Shown: positions 41,636 to 51,574 of the stretch, piece by piece | Layout: the number at the start of each line of letters is the position of its first letter | How positions within the stretch are numbered: position 1 is the first letter of the stretch | Source of the DNA: Oscillospiraceae bacterium | Lineage (GTDB): Bacteria > Bacillota > Clostridia > Oscillospirales > Oscillospiraceae | Reading direction: 5' to 3' | Assembly: GCA_015067765.1 (NCBI GenBank) | Contig: SVLV01000004.1 | Coordinates: 1 to 64,000, forward strand | Length of the DNA stretch: 64,000 bases | Program-made: the position numbers and the translations under genes | Notes under the pieces: generated by a model | What the model was told of the DNA's origin: nothing | The model's input: the letters and a program-made list of their open reading frames with translations, nothing else | Database searches by the model: none

Positions 41636-42328
41636 ATGTTTAGAGGTAAGAAGTATCAGGAGAGCGCTAAGCAGATCGATAAGGCTCTGCTGTATGATCC
41701 CAAGGACGGTCTGGATCTGATCTGCAAGACCGCTTCCGCTAAGTTCGACGAGACCGTCGAGCTGCATGTTAAGCTGGGTGTTGACTCCCGTCATGCTGAC
41801 CAGCAGGTCCGCGGCGCCATCGTGCTGCCCAACGGTACCGGTAAGTCCGTGAAGGTCCTGGTGTTCGCTAAGGGCGACAAGGCTGACGCTGCCCGCGAGG
41901 CCGGTGCTGAGTATGTCGGCGATATGGACCTGGTGGAGAAGATCCAGAAGGAGAACTGGTTCGATTTCGACGTGGTTATCGCTACCCCCGACATGATGGG
42001 TGTTGTGGGTCGTCTGGGTAAGGTTCTGGGCCCCAAGGGTCTGATGCCCTCCCCCAAGTCCGGCACTGTGACTCCCGATGCTGCCAAGGCTGTTGCTGAG
42101 GCTAAGGCCGGTAAGGTGGAGTATCGTCTGGACAAGACCAATATCATCCACTGCCCCATCGGTAAGGTTTCCTTCGGCGCTGAGAAGCTGTATGAGAACT
42201 ACACCGCTCTGGTTGGCGCTATCATCAAGGCCAAGCCCGCTGCTGCCAAGGGCCAGTATATCAAGTCCTGCGTGGCCGCTTCCACCATGGGCCCCGGCGT
42301 GAAGCTGAACGCCAACAAGCAGATCTGA
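41636..42328 (+). CDS. rplA: 50S ribosomal protein L1
   Basis: A 230-residue ribosomal protein of the L1 stalk and likely translational repressor of its own operon. Family blocks are [49 protein letters not shown] and [15 protein letters not shown]. It is preceded by AAGGAGGG and shows the strong codon bias of highly expressed genes. Confidence 0.97.
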   Translation: MFRGKKYQESAKQIDKALLYDPKDGLDLICKTASAKFDETVELHVKLGVDSRHADQQVRGAIVLPNGTGKSVKVLVFAKGDKADAAREAGAEYVGDMDLVEKIQKENWFDFDVVIATPDMMGVVGRLGKVLGPKGLMPSPKSGTVTPDAAKAVAEAKAGKVEYRLDKTNIIHCPIGKVSFGAEKLYENYTALVGAIIKAKPAAAKGQYIKSCVAASTMGPGVKLNANKQI

Positions 42329-42362
42329 GGAATCGTATCCTCGAAAAAAGTTATCTAAGGGC

Positions 42363-42391
42363 TTGACAAGTAGTCCGGTCCCGGATATAAT
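42363..42391 (+). promoter_or_regulatory. Consensus promoter of rplJ-rplL
   Basis: A perfect TTGACA (42363-42368) and a perfect TATAAT (42386-42391) with a 17-base spacer. Confidence 0.92.
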
Positions 42392-42397
42392 ATTGGA

Positions 42398-42510
42398 TGC
42401 GTTCCAAAGACAGCAGGTGGCTTCTGCCGTAAATCCTGCCGAGGATGGCGAATCTTTTTGATTGCTGTACCGTCCTTGTGTCTTTTGGCACAAGGACGGT
42501 TTTCCTTTTT
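42398..42510 (+). promoter_or_regulatory. L10 leader with attenuator
   Basis: The leader contains AAAGACAGCAGGTGGC and CCTGCCGAGG, signatures of the Firmicutes ribosomal L10 leader bound by L10(L12)4. It ends in an attenuator hairpin, 42470-42480 paired with 42489-42499, followed by TTTTCCTTTTT. Excess L10 would favour termination. Confidence 0.85.
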
Positions 42511-42548
42511 GAACGCACCTACAAATCTCATGGAGGTGAAATCAAAGA

Positions 42549-43058
42549 ATGCCCAACGCAAAAGTTCTGTCTGAAAAGCAGGCGATCGTGGCTTCCCTGA
42601 CTGAGAAGCTGCAGAATGCTGCTGCTGGCGTCATCGTTGATTACAAGGGCATCACTGTTGCAGAGGATACCGCTCTGCGCGTGAGCTGCCGCGAGAACAA
42701 TGTTGATTACGCAGTTGTCAAGAACACCCTGCTGCGCTTTGCATTCAACAATCTGGGTATGACCGAGCTGGATGAGCAGCTGAACGGTACCACTTCTCTG
42801 GCCGTTTGCGTGGACGATCCCGTCGCTCCCGCCCGCGTGATTGCTGATTTTGCAAAGAAGCTCAATGGCAAGTTCGAGATCAAGGGCGGTTTCATGGAGG
42901 GCAAGGTTGTCTCTCTGGAGACCGTGAACGCTCTGGCTGCCATCCCCGCTCTGCCCGTGCTGCAGGCACAGGTTCTGGGTACCATGCTGGCACCCATCTC
43001 TGCTCTGGCTTGCGTGCTGAAGCAGATCGCCGAGAAGGACGGCGCCGCTGCCGAATAA
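42549..43058 (+). CDS. rplJ: 50S ribosomal protein L10
   Basis: A 169-residue stalk-base protein that anchors L7/L12. Features are KVLSEKQAIVASLTEKLQNA, VDYKGITVAEDTALR and NTLLRFAFNNLGM. GGAGGTG stands before the ATG. It is controlled by the attenuator leader just upstream and followed by rplL after 82 bases. Confidence 0.96.
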   Translation: MPNAKVLSEKQAIVASLTEKLQNAAAGVIVDYKGITVAEDTALRVSCRENNVDYAVVKNTLLRFAFNNLGMTELDEQLNGTTSLAVCVDDPVAPARVIADFAKKLNGKFEIKGGFMEGKVVSLETVNALAAIPALPVLQAQVLGTMLAPISALACVLKQIAEKDGAAAE

Positions 43059-43140
43059 GCAACGGACTTTCTTCCCTGGGGATGAGGTTGCATCCCGATC
43101 CATTATTTAAAAACTATCTTTAATTTAGGAGGCTATCAAA

Positions 43141-43512
43141 ATGTCTGAGAAGATTACTGCTATGATCGAAGAGATCAAGGGCCTGACCGTTCTGGAGCTG
43201 TCTGAGCTGGTTCACGCTCTGGAGGAAGTGTTTGGCGTTTCCGCTGCTGCTATGGCCGCTCCCGCTGCCGGCGCTGCTGCTCCCGCTGCTGAGGAGAAGA
43301 CCGAGTTCGACGTGATCCTGGCTGGCTTCGATGCCGCTCAGAAGATCAAGGTCATCAAGGTTGTCCGCGAGGTCATGGGTCTGGGTCTGGCTGAGGCCAA
43401 GGCTGCTGTCGAGGGCGTGCCCACCACCATGAAGGAGGGTCTGTCCAAGGAAGACGCCGAGGAGCTGAAGAAGCAGGTCGAGGAAGTCGGCGGCAAGGTC
43501 GAGCTGAAGTAA
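43141..43512 (+). CDS. rplL: 50S ribosomal protein L7/L12
   Basis: A 123-residue stalk protein recruiting translation factors. The N-terminal dimerisation helix region ([19 protein letters not shown]), the Ala/Pro-rich hinge ([14 protein letters not shown]) and the C-terminal domain with [20 protein letters not shown] are complete. AGGAGG precedes the ATG. It ends the ribosomal block. Confidence 0.97.
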   Translation: MSEKITAMIEEIKGLTVLELSELVHALEEVFGVSAAAMAAPAAGAAAPAAEEKTEFDVILAGFDAAQKIKVIKVVREVMGLGLAEAKAAVEGVPTTMKEGLSKEDAEELKKQVEEVGGKVELK

Positions 43513-43530
43513 GTTATTCTTCATCTTCTG

Positions 43531-43567
43531 AAAGAACACTGTCACAAGTGACAGTGTTCTTTTTTTT
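43531..43567 (+). terminator. Terminator of rplJ-rplL
   Basis: A 15-bp stem (43531-43545 with 43548-43562) and a T-run of eight or more. Confidence 0.93.
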
Positions 43568-43571
43568 GCAA

Positions 43572-43610
43572 AAAAGATCCGGAAACACGATCTGTGTTTC
43601 CGGGTCTTTT
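43572..43610 (-). terminator. Terminator of the dnaG-rpoD-cupin operon
   Basis: Arms 43572-43588 and 43594-43610 pair over 17 bases with one G-U; on the minus strand the T-rich arm and following T bases face away from the cupin gene. Confidence 0.85.
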
Positions 43611-43626
43611 CAAGTAAACAATTGTA

Positions 43627-43959
43627 TCAGGGCAACTCCGGTACGATCCCAAGCAGGACCAGAGGCTTCGTGCCCGTGTTGCGGATGGAGTGACTGTGTC
43701 CCTTGGGGCAGTAGTGGCAGTCGCCGGAAGTGATGGTAACCTCTGCGCCATCGTCCAGGCAGGTGCCGCTGCCGGAGAGCACATAGACCACTTCGCAGCT
43801 GGTGTCGTGGGTGTGCAGACCAATGGAGGCACCCACAGGAAGGGTCAGACGCAGAATCTTTCCCATGTCGTCGGTGTGGATGCGGCCCTCAATGACTCCC
43901 TCGCCGCCCTTGAACTGGGTCAGAGCAGTGGAGGGAAGCTGATCAAAATTCAAAAGCAT
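43627..43959 (-). CDS. Small cupin-domain protein
   Basis: A 110-residue single-domain cupin. The first motif GLHTHDTSCEVVYVLSG and the second PKGHSHSIRNTG contain the His/Glu/His metal ligands. Small cupins of this kind bind a metal and often a sugar or small acid, but the activity is not predictable. It follows rpoD by 15 bases and is probably in the dnaG-rpoD operon. Confidence 0.85.
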   Translation of the reverse strand: MLLNFDQLPSTALTQFKGGEGVIEGRIHTDDMGKILRLTLPVGASIGLHTHDTSCEVVYVLSGSGTCLDDGAEVTITSGDCHYCPKGHSHSIRNTGTKPLVLLGIVPELP

Positions 43960-43974
43960 AGATCCGGTCCTTTC

Positions 43975-45312
43975 TTAGCTGAGGAAATCCTTCAGCTTCT
44001 TGCTGCGGGAGGGATGGCGCAGCTTCCGCAGAGCCTTGGCCTCGATCTGACGGATGCGCTCACGGGTCACATTGAACTCCTTGCCCACCTCTTCCAGCGT
44101 GCGGGTCCGGCCATCCTCAATGCCAAAGCGCAGCTTCAACACCTTCTCCTCACGGGGAGTCAGAGTGGACAGCACATCCACCAACTGCTCCTTCAGCAGG
44201 GTGAAGCTGGCAGCCTCACTGGGCTCAGAGGCACCCTCATCGGGGATGAAATCACCCAGATGGGAATCCTCCTCCTCACCAATGGGGGTCTCCAGAGAGA
44301 CGGGCTCCTGTGCGATCTTCAGGATCTCACGGACCTTGTCCACCGGCATATTCATCTCCTCGGAGATCTCCTCAGGACTGGGATCATGGCCCAGCTCCTG
44401 CAGCAGCTGACGACTGACGCGGATGACCTTGTTGATGGTTTCCACCATATGAACGGGGATACGGATGGTACGGGCCTGATCGGCAATGGCACGGGTGATG
44501 GCCTGACGGATCCACCAGGTGGCATAGGTGGAGAACTTGTAGCCCTTGGTGTAGTCGAACTTTTCCACAGCCTTGATCAGGCCCAGATTGCCCTCCTGGA
44601 TCAGGTCCAGGAACAGCATGCCGCGGCCGGCATAGCGCTTGGCGATGGAGACTACCAGACGCAGGTTGGCCTCTGCCAGCTTCTGCTTGGCGCTCTCACC
44701 CCGGCGGGCAGCGGCCTTCAGGGCGGACATCTCCTCATCAGGGAGAATTTCCTCATTCTCCTCCAGCTCAGCCAGACGCTCCTTGGCATTGTTGCCGTCA
44801 GCAATGGTGGTGGCCAAATCCACTTCCTCAGTGGCGGACAGCAGAGCAACCTTGCCGATCTCCTTCAGATACATACGGACAGGGTCATCGATGTTGAAGC
44901 TGTCCACCAGCGTGTTGGGATCGACCAGTTCCTCTTCCTCGATCTCAGCGATCTCGGCCATGGGAGGCTCTTCGTCCTCAGACAGGTCGGGAAGGAAATC
45001 CTCCGTACCCACTTCGATGCCCAGAGTTTCCAGAGAATCGTAGATGCGGTCCATCTGCTCACTTTCCAGATCCATCTCGTCCAGCACCTCGGACAGCTCC
45101 GAGCCACCCAGCTTGCCCTGCTTCTTGCCCTTGACAAACAGTTCCTTCAGTTTCTCGTGGGTAGTCAACAGTGCAGCGGCAGGCAAAGAGGCGATGGTCT
45201 TATCGTCCAGCTTGCCCTTATTCTTCTTGGCAGCTTCCTCCTGTGCCTTCTGATCGGCCAGCAGCAGCTCATCGGCCATTGCTTCCAGATTCTGCTGATT
45301 CATATCACTCAT
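43975..45312 (-). CDS. rpoD: RNA polymerase primary sigma factor RpoD/SigA
   Basis: A 445-residue housekeeping sigma factor. Region 1.1 is acidic ([19 protein letters not shown]); region 1.2 begins [16 protein letters not shown]; region 2 includes [19 protein letters not shown] and [17 protein letters not shown]; region 3 [20 protein letters not shown]; region 4 [20 protein letters not shown] and [20 protein letters not shown]. It overlaps dnaG by four bases, the usual macromolecular-synthesis operon. Confidence 0.96.
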   Translation of the reverse strand: MSDMNQQNLEAMADELLLADQKAQEEAAKKNKGKLDDKTIASLPAAALLTTHEKLKELFVKGKKQGKLGGSELSEVLDEMDLESEQMDRIYDSLETLGIEVGTEDFLPDLSEDEEPPMAEIAEIEEEELVDPNTLVDSFNIDDPVRMYLKEIGKVALLSATEEVDLATTIADGNNAKERLAELEENEEILPDEEMSALKAAARRGESAKQKLAEANLRLVVSIAKRYAGRGMLFLDLIQEGNLGLIKAVEKFDYTKGYKFSTYATWWIRQAITRAIADQARTIRIPVHMVETINKVIRVSRQLLQELGHDPSPEEISEEMNMPVDKVREILKIAQEPVSLETPIGEEEDSHLGDFIPDEGASEPSEAASFTLLKEQLVDVLSTLTPREEKVLKLRFGIEDGRTRTLEEVGKEFNVTRERIRQIEAKALRKLRHPSRSKKLKDFLS

Positions 45313-47090
45313 GCTTGCTTTCCTCCGTAACCCTTTTTCTCTTTGTATTTTTGTTGAGCAGCCAGCAGAGGATCGATCTCTGCGGCGTGATTGCGCTTGT
45401 TAGATTCTTCGCGGATGATGCGAATATAGTCGGTCAATGCCTGTGCGGCATTGGCGGTTGACTCCGGTTTTTGCAGAATGGAGGTGAGGTGACTCATCTC
45501 ATCCGGTGTCAGCTCTCCGCTGAGACCGGCCAGACTCATTCCGTATCCCTCGGTACAGGCCTTCCACAACAGAGAGAACACCTTCCCCAGCAGCGGCGAG
45601 GAGAAGTCTGCCTCCTGCAGCACCGGCTGACCGGAAAAGAGGGAACTGTCCTGCATCAGAAGCCGGAGGACACCCTCCTCCGCCAAAGCACTGCGCAGAT
45701 TCTCATACCGAAGTCCCCGTTGCTGCGGCTGCAGGGAGGAGGCGGGATTCAGCTCCTTGCGCTCCTGTGCCTTGCGCTCCTTGTTGACCTTGCGGCGGAA
45801 GGCGCGTTTGACCTCCAACTGCATGGCCTCCGGTGACAGACCGGCGGTCTGTGCCGCCCGCACGGTGTAGATCTCGCGCTCCACAGCATTTTCCAGGGTG
45901 GCCAGCACCTCGCTGATGGCGGAGGCGTAGGCGATGCGCTGTTGATCATCGGTCAGATCAAATTGACCGGCAACCTGTGCCATGCGGAATTCAATGCCGT
46001 TTTCACTGCCGGACAGCAGCCGTTCAAAGGCGTCCGGCCCATAGGCCTTGATGAAGTCGTCCGGATCCTGCTTTTTGGGTTGTCCATCTACCATCTTGTT
46101 GGGCAATTTCAGGACCCGAACGGTAAATTCAGAATTGTTGAGGATCTCCAGTGCCCGTTGTGTGGCCAATTGTCCTGCATTGTCGTTATCATAGCAGAGC
46201 ACCAACTCCTTGGTATACCGACTCAGCAGACGGGTTTGCTCCACCGTAAGGGCCGTGCCCATGGAGGCAACGGCATTGTCAAAGCCTGCCTGGTGGAGAG
46301 ATACCACATCCAGATTGCCCTCACAGAGAATGATGTTGGGCCGTTTGGTCTTCTTGGCCAGATTCATGCCGTAGAGCACGCGGCGCTTGCTGTATGTGAT
46401 CGTCTCGGTGGTGTTCATGTACTTGGGCTCGGAGTTGTCGATGACGCGGCTGCCGAAGCCCACCACATCGCCCCGCAGGTCAATAACCGGCAGCATCAGA
46501 CGATTGCGGAATTTATCGTAGATCCGCCCACCCTTGCCCTGTACCACGAGGCCGGCAGACAACAGTTCCTGCTTGGTATAGCCCCGACGGGTCATCTCCT
46601 GCAAAAGACCATCCCAACTGTCGGGAGAGGCACCCATGCCGAAACGAACGGCAACATTGCGGCGGATCTGGCGCTTGTCCAGATAGGCCTGCACACCTGC
46701 CCCCTGAGGGGACTGAAGAATGTCGTAGTACCAGCGGGCGGCATCCCGGTTCAGATCCAGGAGCCTGCGCCGCAGCTTTTCCGATCCGTCCCGATCCTCT
46801 TCGGGGACGGGCAGGTTGACCCGTTTGGCCAGAAAGTGAATGGCATCGGGATAGGACAGATTCTCCACATCCATAATGAAGTTAACCACACCGCCGCCCT
46901 TTTTGCAGCCGAAGCAGTGGTAAAACTGCTTGTCCTGCAGCACATGGAAGGAGGGGGTCTTTTCATTGTGGAAAGGGCAGCAGCCCCAGTAGCTGCCTCC
47001 CTTGAGATTGAGGGGCACATAGCTGCTGACGACATCCACAATATCATTGCGCGCCATCAATTCCTCTAAAAAACGCGGGGAAAAAGCCAT
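45309..47090 (-). CDS. dnaG: DNA primase
   Basis: A 593-residue primase that makes RNA primers for replication. The zinc-binding CHC2 domain ([29 protein letters not shown]) is followed by the TOPRIM domain ([27 protein letters not shown]) and a C-terminal helicase-interacting region. ATG 47090 has AAGGAGGG upstream; GTG two codons earlier is less likely. First gene of dnaG-rpoD-cupin. Confidence 0.95.
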   Translation of the reverse strand: MAFSPRFLEELMARNDIVDVVSSYVPLNLKGGSYWGCCPFHNEKTPSFHVLQDKQFYHCFGCKKGGGVVNFIMDVENLSYPDAIHFLAKRVNLPVPEEDRDGSEKLRRRLLDLNRDAARWYYDILQSPQGAGVQAYLDKRQIRRNVAVRFGMGASPDSWDGLLQEMTRRGYTKQELLSAGLVVQGKGGRIYDKFRNRLMLPVIDLRGDVVGFGSRVIDNSEPKYMNTTETITYSKRRVLYGMNLAKKTKRPNIILCEGNLDVVSLHQAGFDNAVASMGTALTVEQTRLLSRYTKELVLCYDNDNAGQLATQRALEILNNSEFTVRVLKLPNKMVDGQPKKQDPDDFIKAYGPDAFERLLSGSENGIEFRMAQVAGQFDLTDDQQRIAYASAISEVLATLENAVEREIYTVRAAQTAGLSPEAMQLEVKRAFRRKVNKERKAQERKELNPASSLQPQQRGLRYENLRSALAEEGVLRLLMQDSSLFSGQPVLQEADFSSPLLGKVFSLLWKACTEGYGMSLAGLSGELTPDEMSHLTSILQKPESTANAAQALTDYIRIIREESNKRNHAAEIDPLLAAQQKYKEKKGYGGKQA

Positions 47091-47187
47091 GAGCACCCTC
47101 CTTTCGAACCATTTACTTATTAGATACCAAATAAAAATACGTTTTCCTCTTTTTTGAGAAAAATTTTATATAATTTTTGAAAATTTA

Positions 47188-47218
47188 CGTCGGCAAGGAC
47201 ATTGTGCCCTTGCCGACG
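47188..47218 (-). terminator. Terminator of murC-ybaK
   Basis: An 11-bp stem (47188-47198 with 47208-47218), loop of nine, followed on the minus strand by an AT-rich, T-containing tail. Confidence 0.75.
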
Positions 47219-47222
47219 GTCC

Positions 47223-47765
47223 TTATAGATCCACCAGAACCGGCTCGTGGCCGGTGTGAGGCAGGAAAATGTGCAGGATATCCTCTGTCCGAAGGCGCAG
47301 AGAACTGGTGTTCAGACAGGGATGGCAGCCAAACCAGGGGGCCTGTGCAACAGAGCGGTCCAACACCAGCTGAACCCGGTGTATCGGGTCGTTCATCAGG
47401 GCCAGCACTGAGGCAGAGCCCGGCGTTACGCCCAAAAGCTCCAGCAGATCCGCTTCGGAGGCGAAGCTGAGACGGGAGCACTCCATCAGCTTGGAAAACT
47501 CGCGGGTGACAAAGGGCTTGTCCCCGGGCATGCAGAGCAGAAAGTAGACGGAGTGGTTGCGGGTGGTCAGCAGCAGATTTTTGCACATATCCACCCCCAG
47601 CTTTTCCCCGATGATCTCACAATCAGCCATGGTATGGGCGGTGTCATGATCCACACGGGTATAGGGAATGTTCAGTTGAGCCAGCAGGTCATACACCCGC
47701 TGCTCCACATCCGCCCGACGCTCAGCCGGGGCGGCGGAATACACAGGAGACAGTTCCATCATCAT
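47223..47765 (-). CDS. YbaK/ProX-type aminoacyl-tRNA deacylase
   Basis: A 180-residue protein of the prolyl-tRNA editing (ProXp/YbaK-INS) family that hydrolyses mischarged aminoacyl-tRNA. Landmarks are YTRVDHDTAHTMADC, LGVDMCKNLLLTTRN (catalytic Lys region), LTPGSASVLALMND-like GVTPGSASVLALMND, and DPIHRVQLVLD. Three consecutive ATG codons (47765, 47762, 47759) are possible; the third has the best distance to GAGG. It overlaps the murC stop, so translation is coupled. Confidence 0.87.
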   Translation of the reverse strand: MMMELSPVYSAAPAERRADVEQRVYDLLAQLNIPYTRVDHDTAHTMADCEIIGEKLGVDMCKNLLLTTRNHSVYFLLCMPGDKPFVTREFSKLMECSRLSFASEADLLELLGVTPGSASVLALMNDPIHRVQLVLDRSVAQAPWFGCHPCLNTSSLRLRTEDILHIFLPHTGHEPVLVDL

Positions 47766-49147
47766 GCCCTCGCCAAAAGCTTTTCACCGGCCCGGTAGAT
47801 ATCACCGGCGCCCACCGTCAGGATCAGATCTCCGGGCTGAGCAATGCGTTCCAACTCCTCGGCCACCTTATCCAGATTGGAGCAGTAGACGGAGCCGGGG
47901 ATCTTCTTTACCAGATCGTTGGAGGAGATGCCGATATCGTTTTTCTCGCGTGCGGCATAGATCTCTGCCAAAATGGTCACATCCGGGATCTGCAGCTGAC
48001 GGACAAACTCATCAAACAGGGCGTGAGTCCGGGTATAGGTATGAGGCTGGAAAGCGCAGATGACCCGCTTGTAGGGCAGCGTGCGGGCAGTCTGCAGCAG
48101 GGCCTGCAGCTCACCGGGGTGATGGGCATAGTCGTCATACACATCAGCGCCGCGGAAGTTGCCCTTAAACTCAAAACGGCGGCCGGCACCATGGAAAGTG
48201 GAGAGACCCTCCTCCACAGCGCTGCCCTCCACACCCAGTACATAGGCGGCAGAAGCGGCGGCCAATGCGTTGAGGATATTGTGGCGGCCGGCTACGTGCA
48301 GCTGCACATGGGCATAGGTCTGTCCGCGCACCACCACATCAAAGGTGGGGAACCCGTCATGGAAAGCGATATTTTTCGCGGTGCAATCGGCCTCCTTATC
48401 ATTCAGACCAAAGGTGAACAGGGGGCGCTCCAAGCTCTTCAGGGCATCCATGGCGCCGGCATCATCGGCATTGACGATCACATGGCCACGCTGGGGAACC
48501 AGACCGGCAAAGGCGCGGAAGGAGCGCTGAATATCAGCCAGATCCTTGAAGAAATCCAGGTGATCCGCCTCCACATTGAGGACTACCGCCACAGTGGGGA
48601 AAAAGCTGAGGAAGGAGTTGCAGTACTCGCAGGACTCCAGAATAATGGTGTCACCCTTACCAACCCGGTAACCGGAATTCAGCAGAGGCAGAGTACCGCC
48701 AATCATAACGGTGGGGTCAGCCTGAGCGGCCATGAAAATATGGGTGGTCATGGAAGTGGTGGTAGTTTTGCCGTGGGTACCGGAAACACAGATGGCATTG
48801 GGATACTGCTGCATAATGGCGCCCCAGGCCTGTGCCCGCTCATAGACAGGGATGCCGCGGGCGATGGCACCGGCGATCTCGGGGTTTCCGTCAGGGATAG
48901 CGGCGGTGCGGATCACCAGATCGCAATCCTTCAGATTCTCGGCGGAGTGGCCCACGGCCACCTCCATGCCAAGAGAGCGCAGCCGGCGGACCGTTGCACT
49001 GTCATTCATATCAGAGCCCTGCACCTGCAGCCCCATATCAGCCAGCACTTCAGCCAGCGGACACATGGACACGCCGCCGATACCGGCCAGATGGGCCCGC
49101 ACGCCGGGCTTCATAAATTCTTTGATATCCACAGAGGGATGCATCAT
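47762..49147 (-). CDS. murC: UDP-N-acetylmuramate-L-alanine ligase
   Basis: A 461-residue ATP-dependent ligase that adds L-Ala to UDP-MurNAc in peptidoglycan synthesis. Domain 1 has HLAGIGGVSMCPLAEVL and VQGSDMND; the ATP loop is CVSGTHGKTTTTSM; domain 3 has VYDDYAHHPGEL and FQPHTYTRTHAL. ATG 49147 has GGAGG eight bases upstream; a 28-codon extension covers promoter-like DNA. Immediately followed by the tRNA deacylase gene. Confidence 0.95.
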   Translation of the reverse strand: MMHPSVDIKEFMKPGVRAHLAGIGGVSMCPLAEVLADMGLQVQGSDMNDSATVRRLRSLGMEVAVGHSAENLKDCDLVIRTAAIPDGNPEIAGAIARGIPVYERAQAWGAIMQQYPNAICVSGTHGKTTTTSMTTHIFMAAQADPTVMIGGTLPLLNSGYRVGKGDTIILESCEYCNSFLSFFPTVAVVLNVEADHLDFFKDLADIQRSFRAFAGLVPQRGHVIVNADDAGAMDALKSLERPLFTFGLNDKEADCTAKNIAFHDGFPTFDVVVRGQTYAHVQLHVAGRHNILNALAAASAAYVLGVEGSAVEEGLSTFHGAGRRFEFKGNFRGADVYDDYAHHPGELQALLQTARTLPYKRVICAFQPHTYTRTHALFDEFVRQLQIPDVTILAEIYAAREKNDIGISSNDLVKKIPGSVYCSNLDKVAEELERIAQPGDLILTVGAGDIYRAGEKLLARA

Positions 49148-49284
49148 ATGGGATACCTCCTCAAAGGCGCTGCACGCCAGATTGCATTTTAACTCACGAT
49201 ATATTATAATATATGTAAAGAGGAAGTGCAACCGGATTTCCGTCGTTTTTCGGCGGGAGATCCAGGGAAAGGAGGGGGAAAGTC

Positions 49285-50598
49285 ATGATTCCGCAAGGTG
49301 TGAAGCAGATTATGCGTGTGTTGCAGGCGGCCGGGCATCAGGCCTATCTGGTGGGCGGCTGTGTGCGGGATATGCTGCGGGGAGCGCCCCCTCAGGACTG
49401 GGATATGACCACCTCCGCAAGACCGGAGCAGGTGCAGCAGCTATTTGGCGAAAATGCCATCCCGACAGGTTTGCAGCACGGCACAGTGACAGTGCGGCAG
49501 GATGGCATCTGCTGCGAAGTGACCACATTCCGCTGCGACGGCCCCTATGCCGACGGGCGTCATCCGGTGCAGGTGACTTTTTCAGACAGCCTGGAGGAGG
49601 ATCTGGCCCGGCGGGACCTGACCATCAATGCCATGGCCATGGATGCAGCCGGCGGAGTTGTCGATCTTTTTGGCGGCCGGGAGGATCTGCGGCAGGGGAT
49701 AATCCGCTGCGTGGGACAGCCGCAGAAACGGTTTGACGAGGATGCCCTGCGGATCCTGCGGGCGCTGCGTTTTGCGTCCCAGCTGAATTTTTCCATAGAA
49801 GAGCGGACAGATGCGGCCATCCGCACCTGTGGAGAACATCTTGCCCACATCGCTCCTGAGCGGATCCGGGAAGAGATGGAGAAATTGCTGCTGGGCCCCG
49901 GTGCATCAGAGATCCTGATGGCATATCCCCTTGTGCTGGGGGTGTTTCTGCCGGAGGCAACAGCCTGCGTGGGCTTTGAACAGAAAAATCCCCACCATCT
50001 TTACGATGTGTGGGAACATACGGCCCGGGCGGTAGGCGCCGCCTCTCAAGATGCGGTGATTCGCTGGGCGATGCTGCTTCACGATCTTGGGAAACCCGCC
50101 TCCTTCACGGTGGATGAGGCCGGTACAGGCCACTTCTACGGCCATGCAGAGATCAGTGCACAGATAGTGAGGGAGATCACAGCGCGGCTGCGGTTTGACA
50201 AAAAGACGGCGGCGCGTGTTGAGACGCTGGTGGCCCAGCACGGGCGGGAGATCGCCCCCACCGAAAAAGCGGTAGGCCGCGCCCTGCGTATGCTGGGTGC
50301 GGAGGTGTTGCGGCAGTTGCTGGCTGTGAAGCGGGCCGATGCAGCGGCCTGCCATCCCGACTATGCCCGCCGGACGGAGCATATAGATGCGGTGGAGGCG
50401 GTACTGGAGAACCTGCTGGCGAAAAATGCCTGTTTCACCCTCCGGGATCTGGCGGTAAATGGGTATGATCTGCAGTCGATGGGTCTGCAGGGCAGGGAGA
50501 TCGGAATCCTGCTGGAAGAACTGTTGGAGCAGGTCATTGACGGACAGCTGCCCAATGAGCGGGAGGAACTGTTGCAGTGGGCTGGGTCCAGAAGATAG
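49285..50598 (+). CDS. cca: CCA tRNA nucleotidyltransferase
   Basis: A 437-residue class II nucleotidyltransferase that adds or repairs the 3' CCA of tRNAs. The N-terminal polymerase motif AYLVGGCVRDMLRGAPPQDW, the ARRDLTINAMAMDA loop and GIIRCVGQPQKRFDEDALR are present; a C-terminal HD domain shows MLLHDLGKPASF. AAAGGAGG precedes the ATG. Divergent from murC with 137 bases between starts. Confidence 0.93.
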   Translation: MIPQGVKQIMRVLQAAGHQAYLVGGCVRDMLRGAPPQDWDMTTSARPEQVQQLFGENAIPTGLQHGTVTVRQDGICCEVTTFRCDGPYADGRHPVQVTFSDSLEEDLARRDLTINAMAMDAAGGVVDLFGGREDLRQGIIRCVGQPQKRFDEDALRILRALRFASQLNFSIEERTDAAIRTCGEHLAHIAPERIREEMEKLLLGPGASEILMAYPLVLGVFLPEATACVGFEQKNPHHLYDVWEHTARAVGAASQDAVIRWAMLLHDLGKPASFTVDEAGTGHFYGHAEISAQIVREITARLRFDKKTAARVETLVAQHGREIAPTEKAVGRALRMLGAEVLRQLLAVKRADAAACHPDYARRTEHIDAVEAVLENLLAKNACFTLRDLAVNGYDLQSMGLQGREIGILLEELLEQVIDGQLPNEREELLQWAGSRR

Positions 50599-50600
50599 AA

Positions 50601-50636
50601 AAAAGAAAGGTTGAGCACAGCTCAACCTTTCTTTTT
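50601..50636 (+). terminator. Terminator of cca, overlapping the convergent gene end
   Basis: A 16-bp stem (50601-50616 with 50620-50635), loop ACA, A-run left and T-run right. Its right arm contains the stop codon and last codons of the minus-strand transporter gene. Confidence 0.88.
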
Positions 50637-51509
50637 CAGTTTGTTCCAGAGGGAGGACCAGTCCAGTTCCATTAGCAGAAGGCTGAACATCATCAGTGCC
50701 GCGCCGATATAGCCGCGGACCCCCAGCACCTCATTGGCGAAGAGATAGGCAACAAAGGCGGAGAACAGGGGCTCCAAAGTAAAGATCAGACCCACATGGG
50801 AGGCACTGGTGTACTGCTGCTGCACCGTCTGTACCACGAAAGCCACACCAGAGCAGAAGATACCCAAAAACAGAGCTGCGGCCCAGATGCCCGGGGTGGG
50901 AGGCAGAATGGGCTTTTCCAACAGGAAGGACAGAATCAGAGTAACGACACCGACCACGCCCAACTGCAGGATACCCATCTGCAGAGGATCCACATCCGGC
51001 TTGCGGACGGCCCGGTCCGTAATCACCAGGTCAATGGCATAGAAAACAGCGACACCCAAGCAGATGATGTCACCCAGTGCCGGACGGAACTGCTCGTTCA
51101 AAGTCAGCAGAGCAAGACCAATGGTACAGAGAACCAAAGCAACACCCAGCCGGGGGGAGGGCTTTTGCCGGGAGATGAGAAATTCCAGCACGGGAGTAGT
51201 CACCACCGGCAGTGCACAGATGAAGCCTGCATTGGAGATAGAGGTATAGAGCAGACCGTAACTGCAGCAGATATAGACCACCACCAGGCAGAGCCCCACC
51301 AGGACAGCATACTTCAAAGTGGAGCGGGAGATGTTGCGCATCCTCCTATGGTAAATGCCGCCCAGCACAAAAAAGGCCAAAAGAAAGCGGAAGGCATTGA
51401 GATTCATGGGCGGCATGTGCTCCAGGCACATATCTGCCAAAAGGTAGGAGATCCCCCAAAAACCGGTCACCATGACCAAAAGGAGATCTGCTTTTTTCTG
51501 TTTGCTCAA
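50622..51509 (-). CDS. EamA/DMT-family transporter (not part of the array)
   Basis: A 295-residue ten-helix DMT transporter. It has two EamA halves with GFWGISYLLADMCLEHMPP, SISNAGFICALPVVTTPVLE and TLEPLFSAFVAYLFANEVLG, and lacks the YYTNSSFA and GIWQV landmarks of the seven-gene array, so it is a distant relative. A TTG start at 51509 fits GGGAGG nine bases upstream; the GTG three codons earlier lies on top of that site. Its stop is inside the cca terminator. Substrate unknown. Confidence 0.82.
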   Translation of the reverse strand: MSKQKKADLLLVMVTGFWGISYLLADMCLEHMPPMNLNAFRFLLAFFVLGGIYHRRMRNISRSTLKYAVLVGLCLVVVYICCSYGLLYTSISNAGFICALPVVTTPVLEFLISRQKPSPRLGVALVLCTIGLALLTLNEQFRPALGDIICLGVAVFYAIDLVITDRAVRKPDVDPLQMGILQLGVVGVVTLILSFLLEKPILPPTPGIWAAALFLGIFCSGVAFVVQTVQQQYTSASHVGLIFTLEPLFSAFVAYLFANEVLGVRGYIGAALMMFSLLLMELDWSSLWNKLKKKG

Positions 51510-51574
51510 TGAGGTCACCTCCCATCCAGTTTCTTGACCGTATCATACCATGAAGCGGATAAAAAAGGAAGTGG

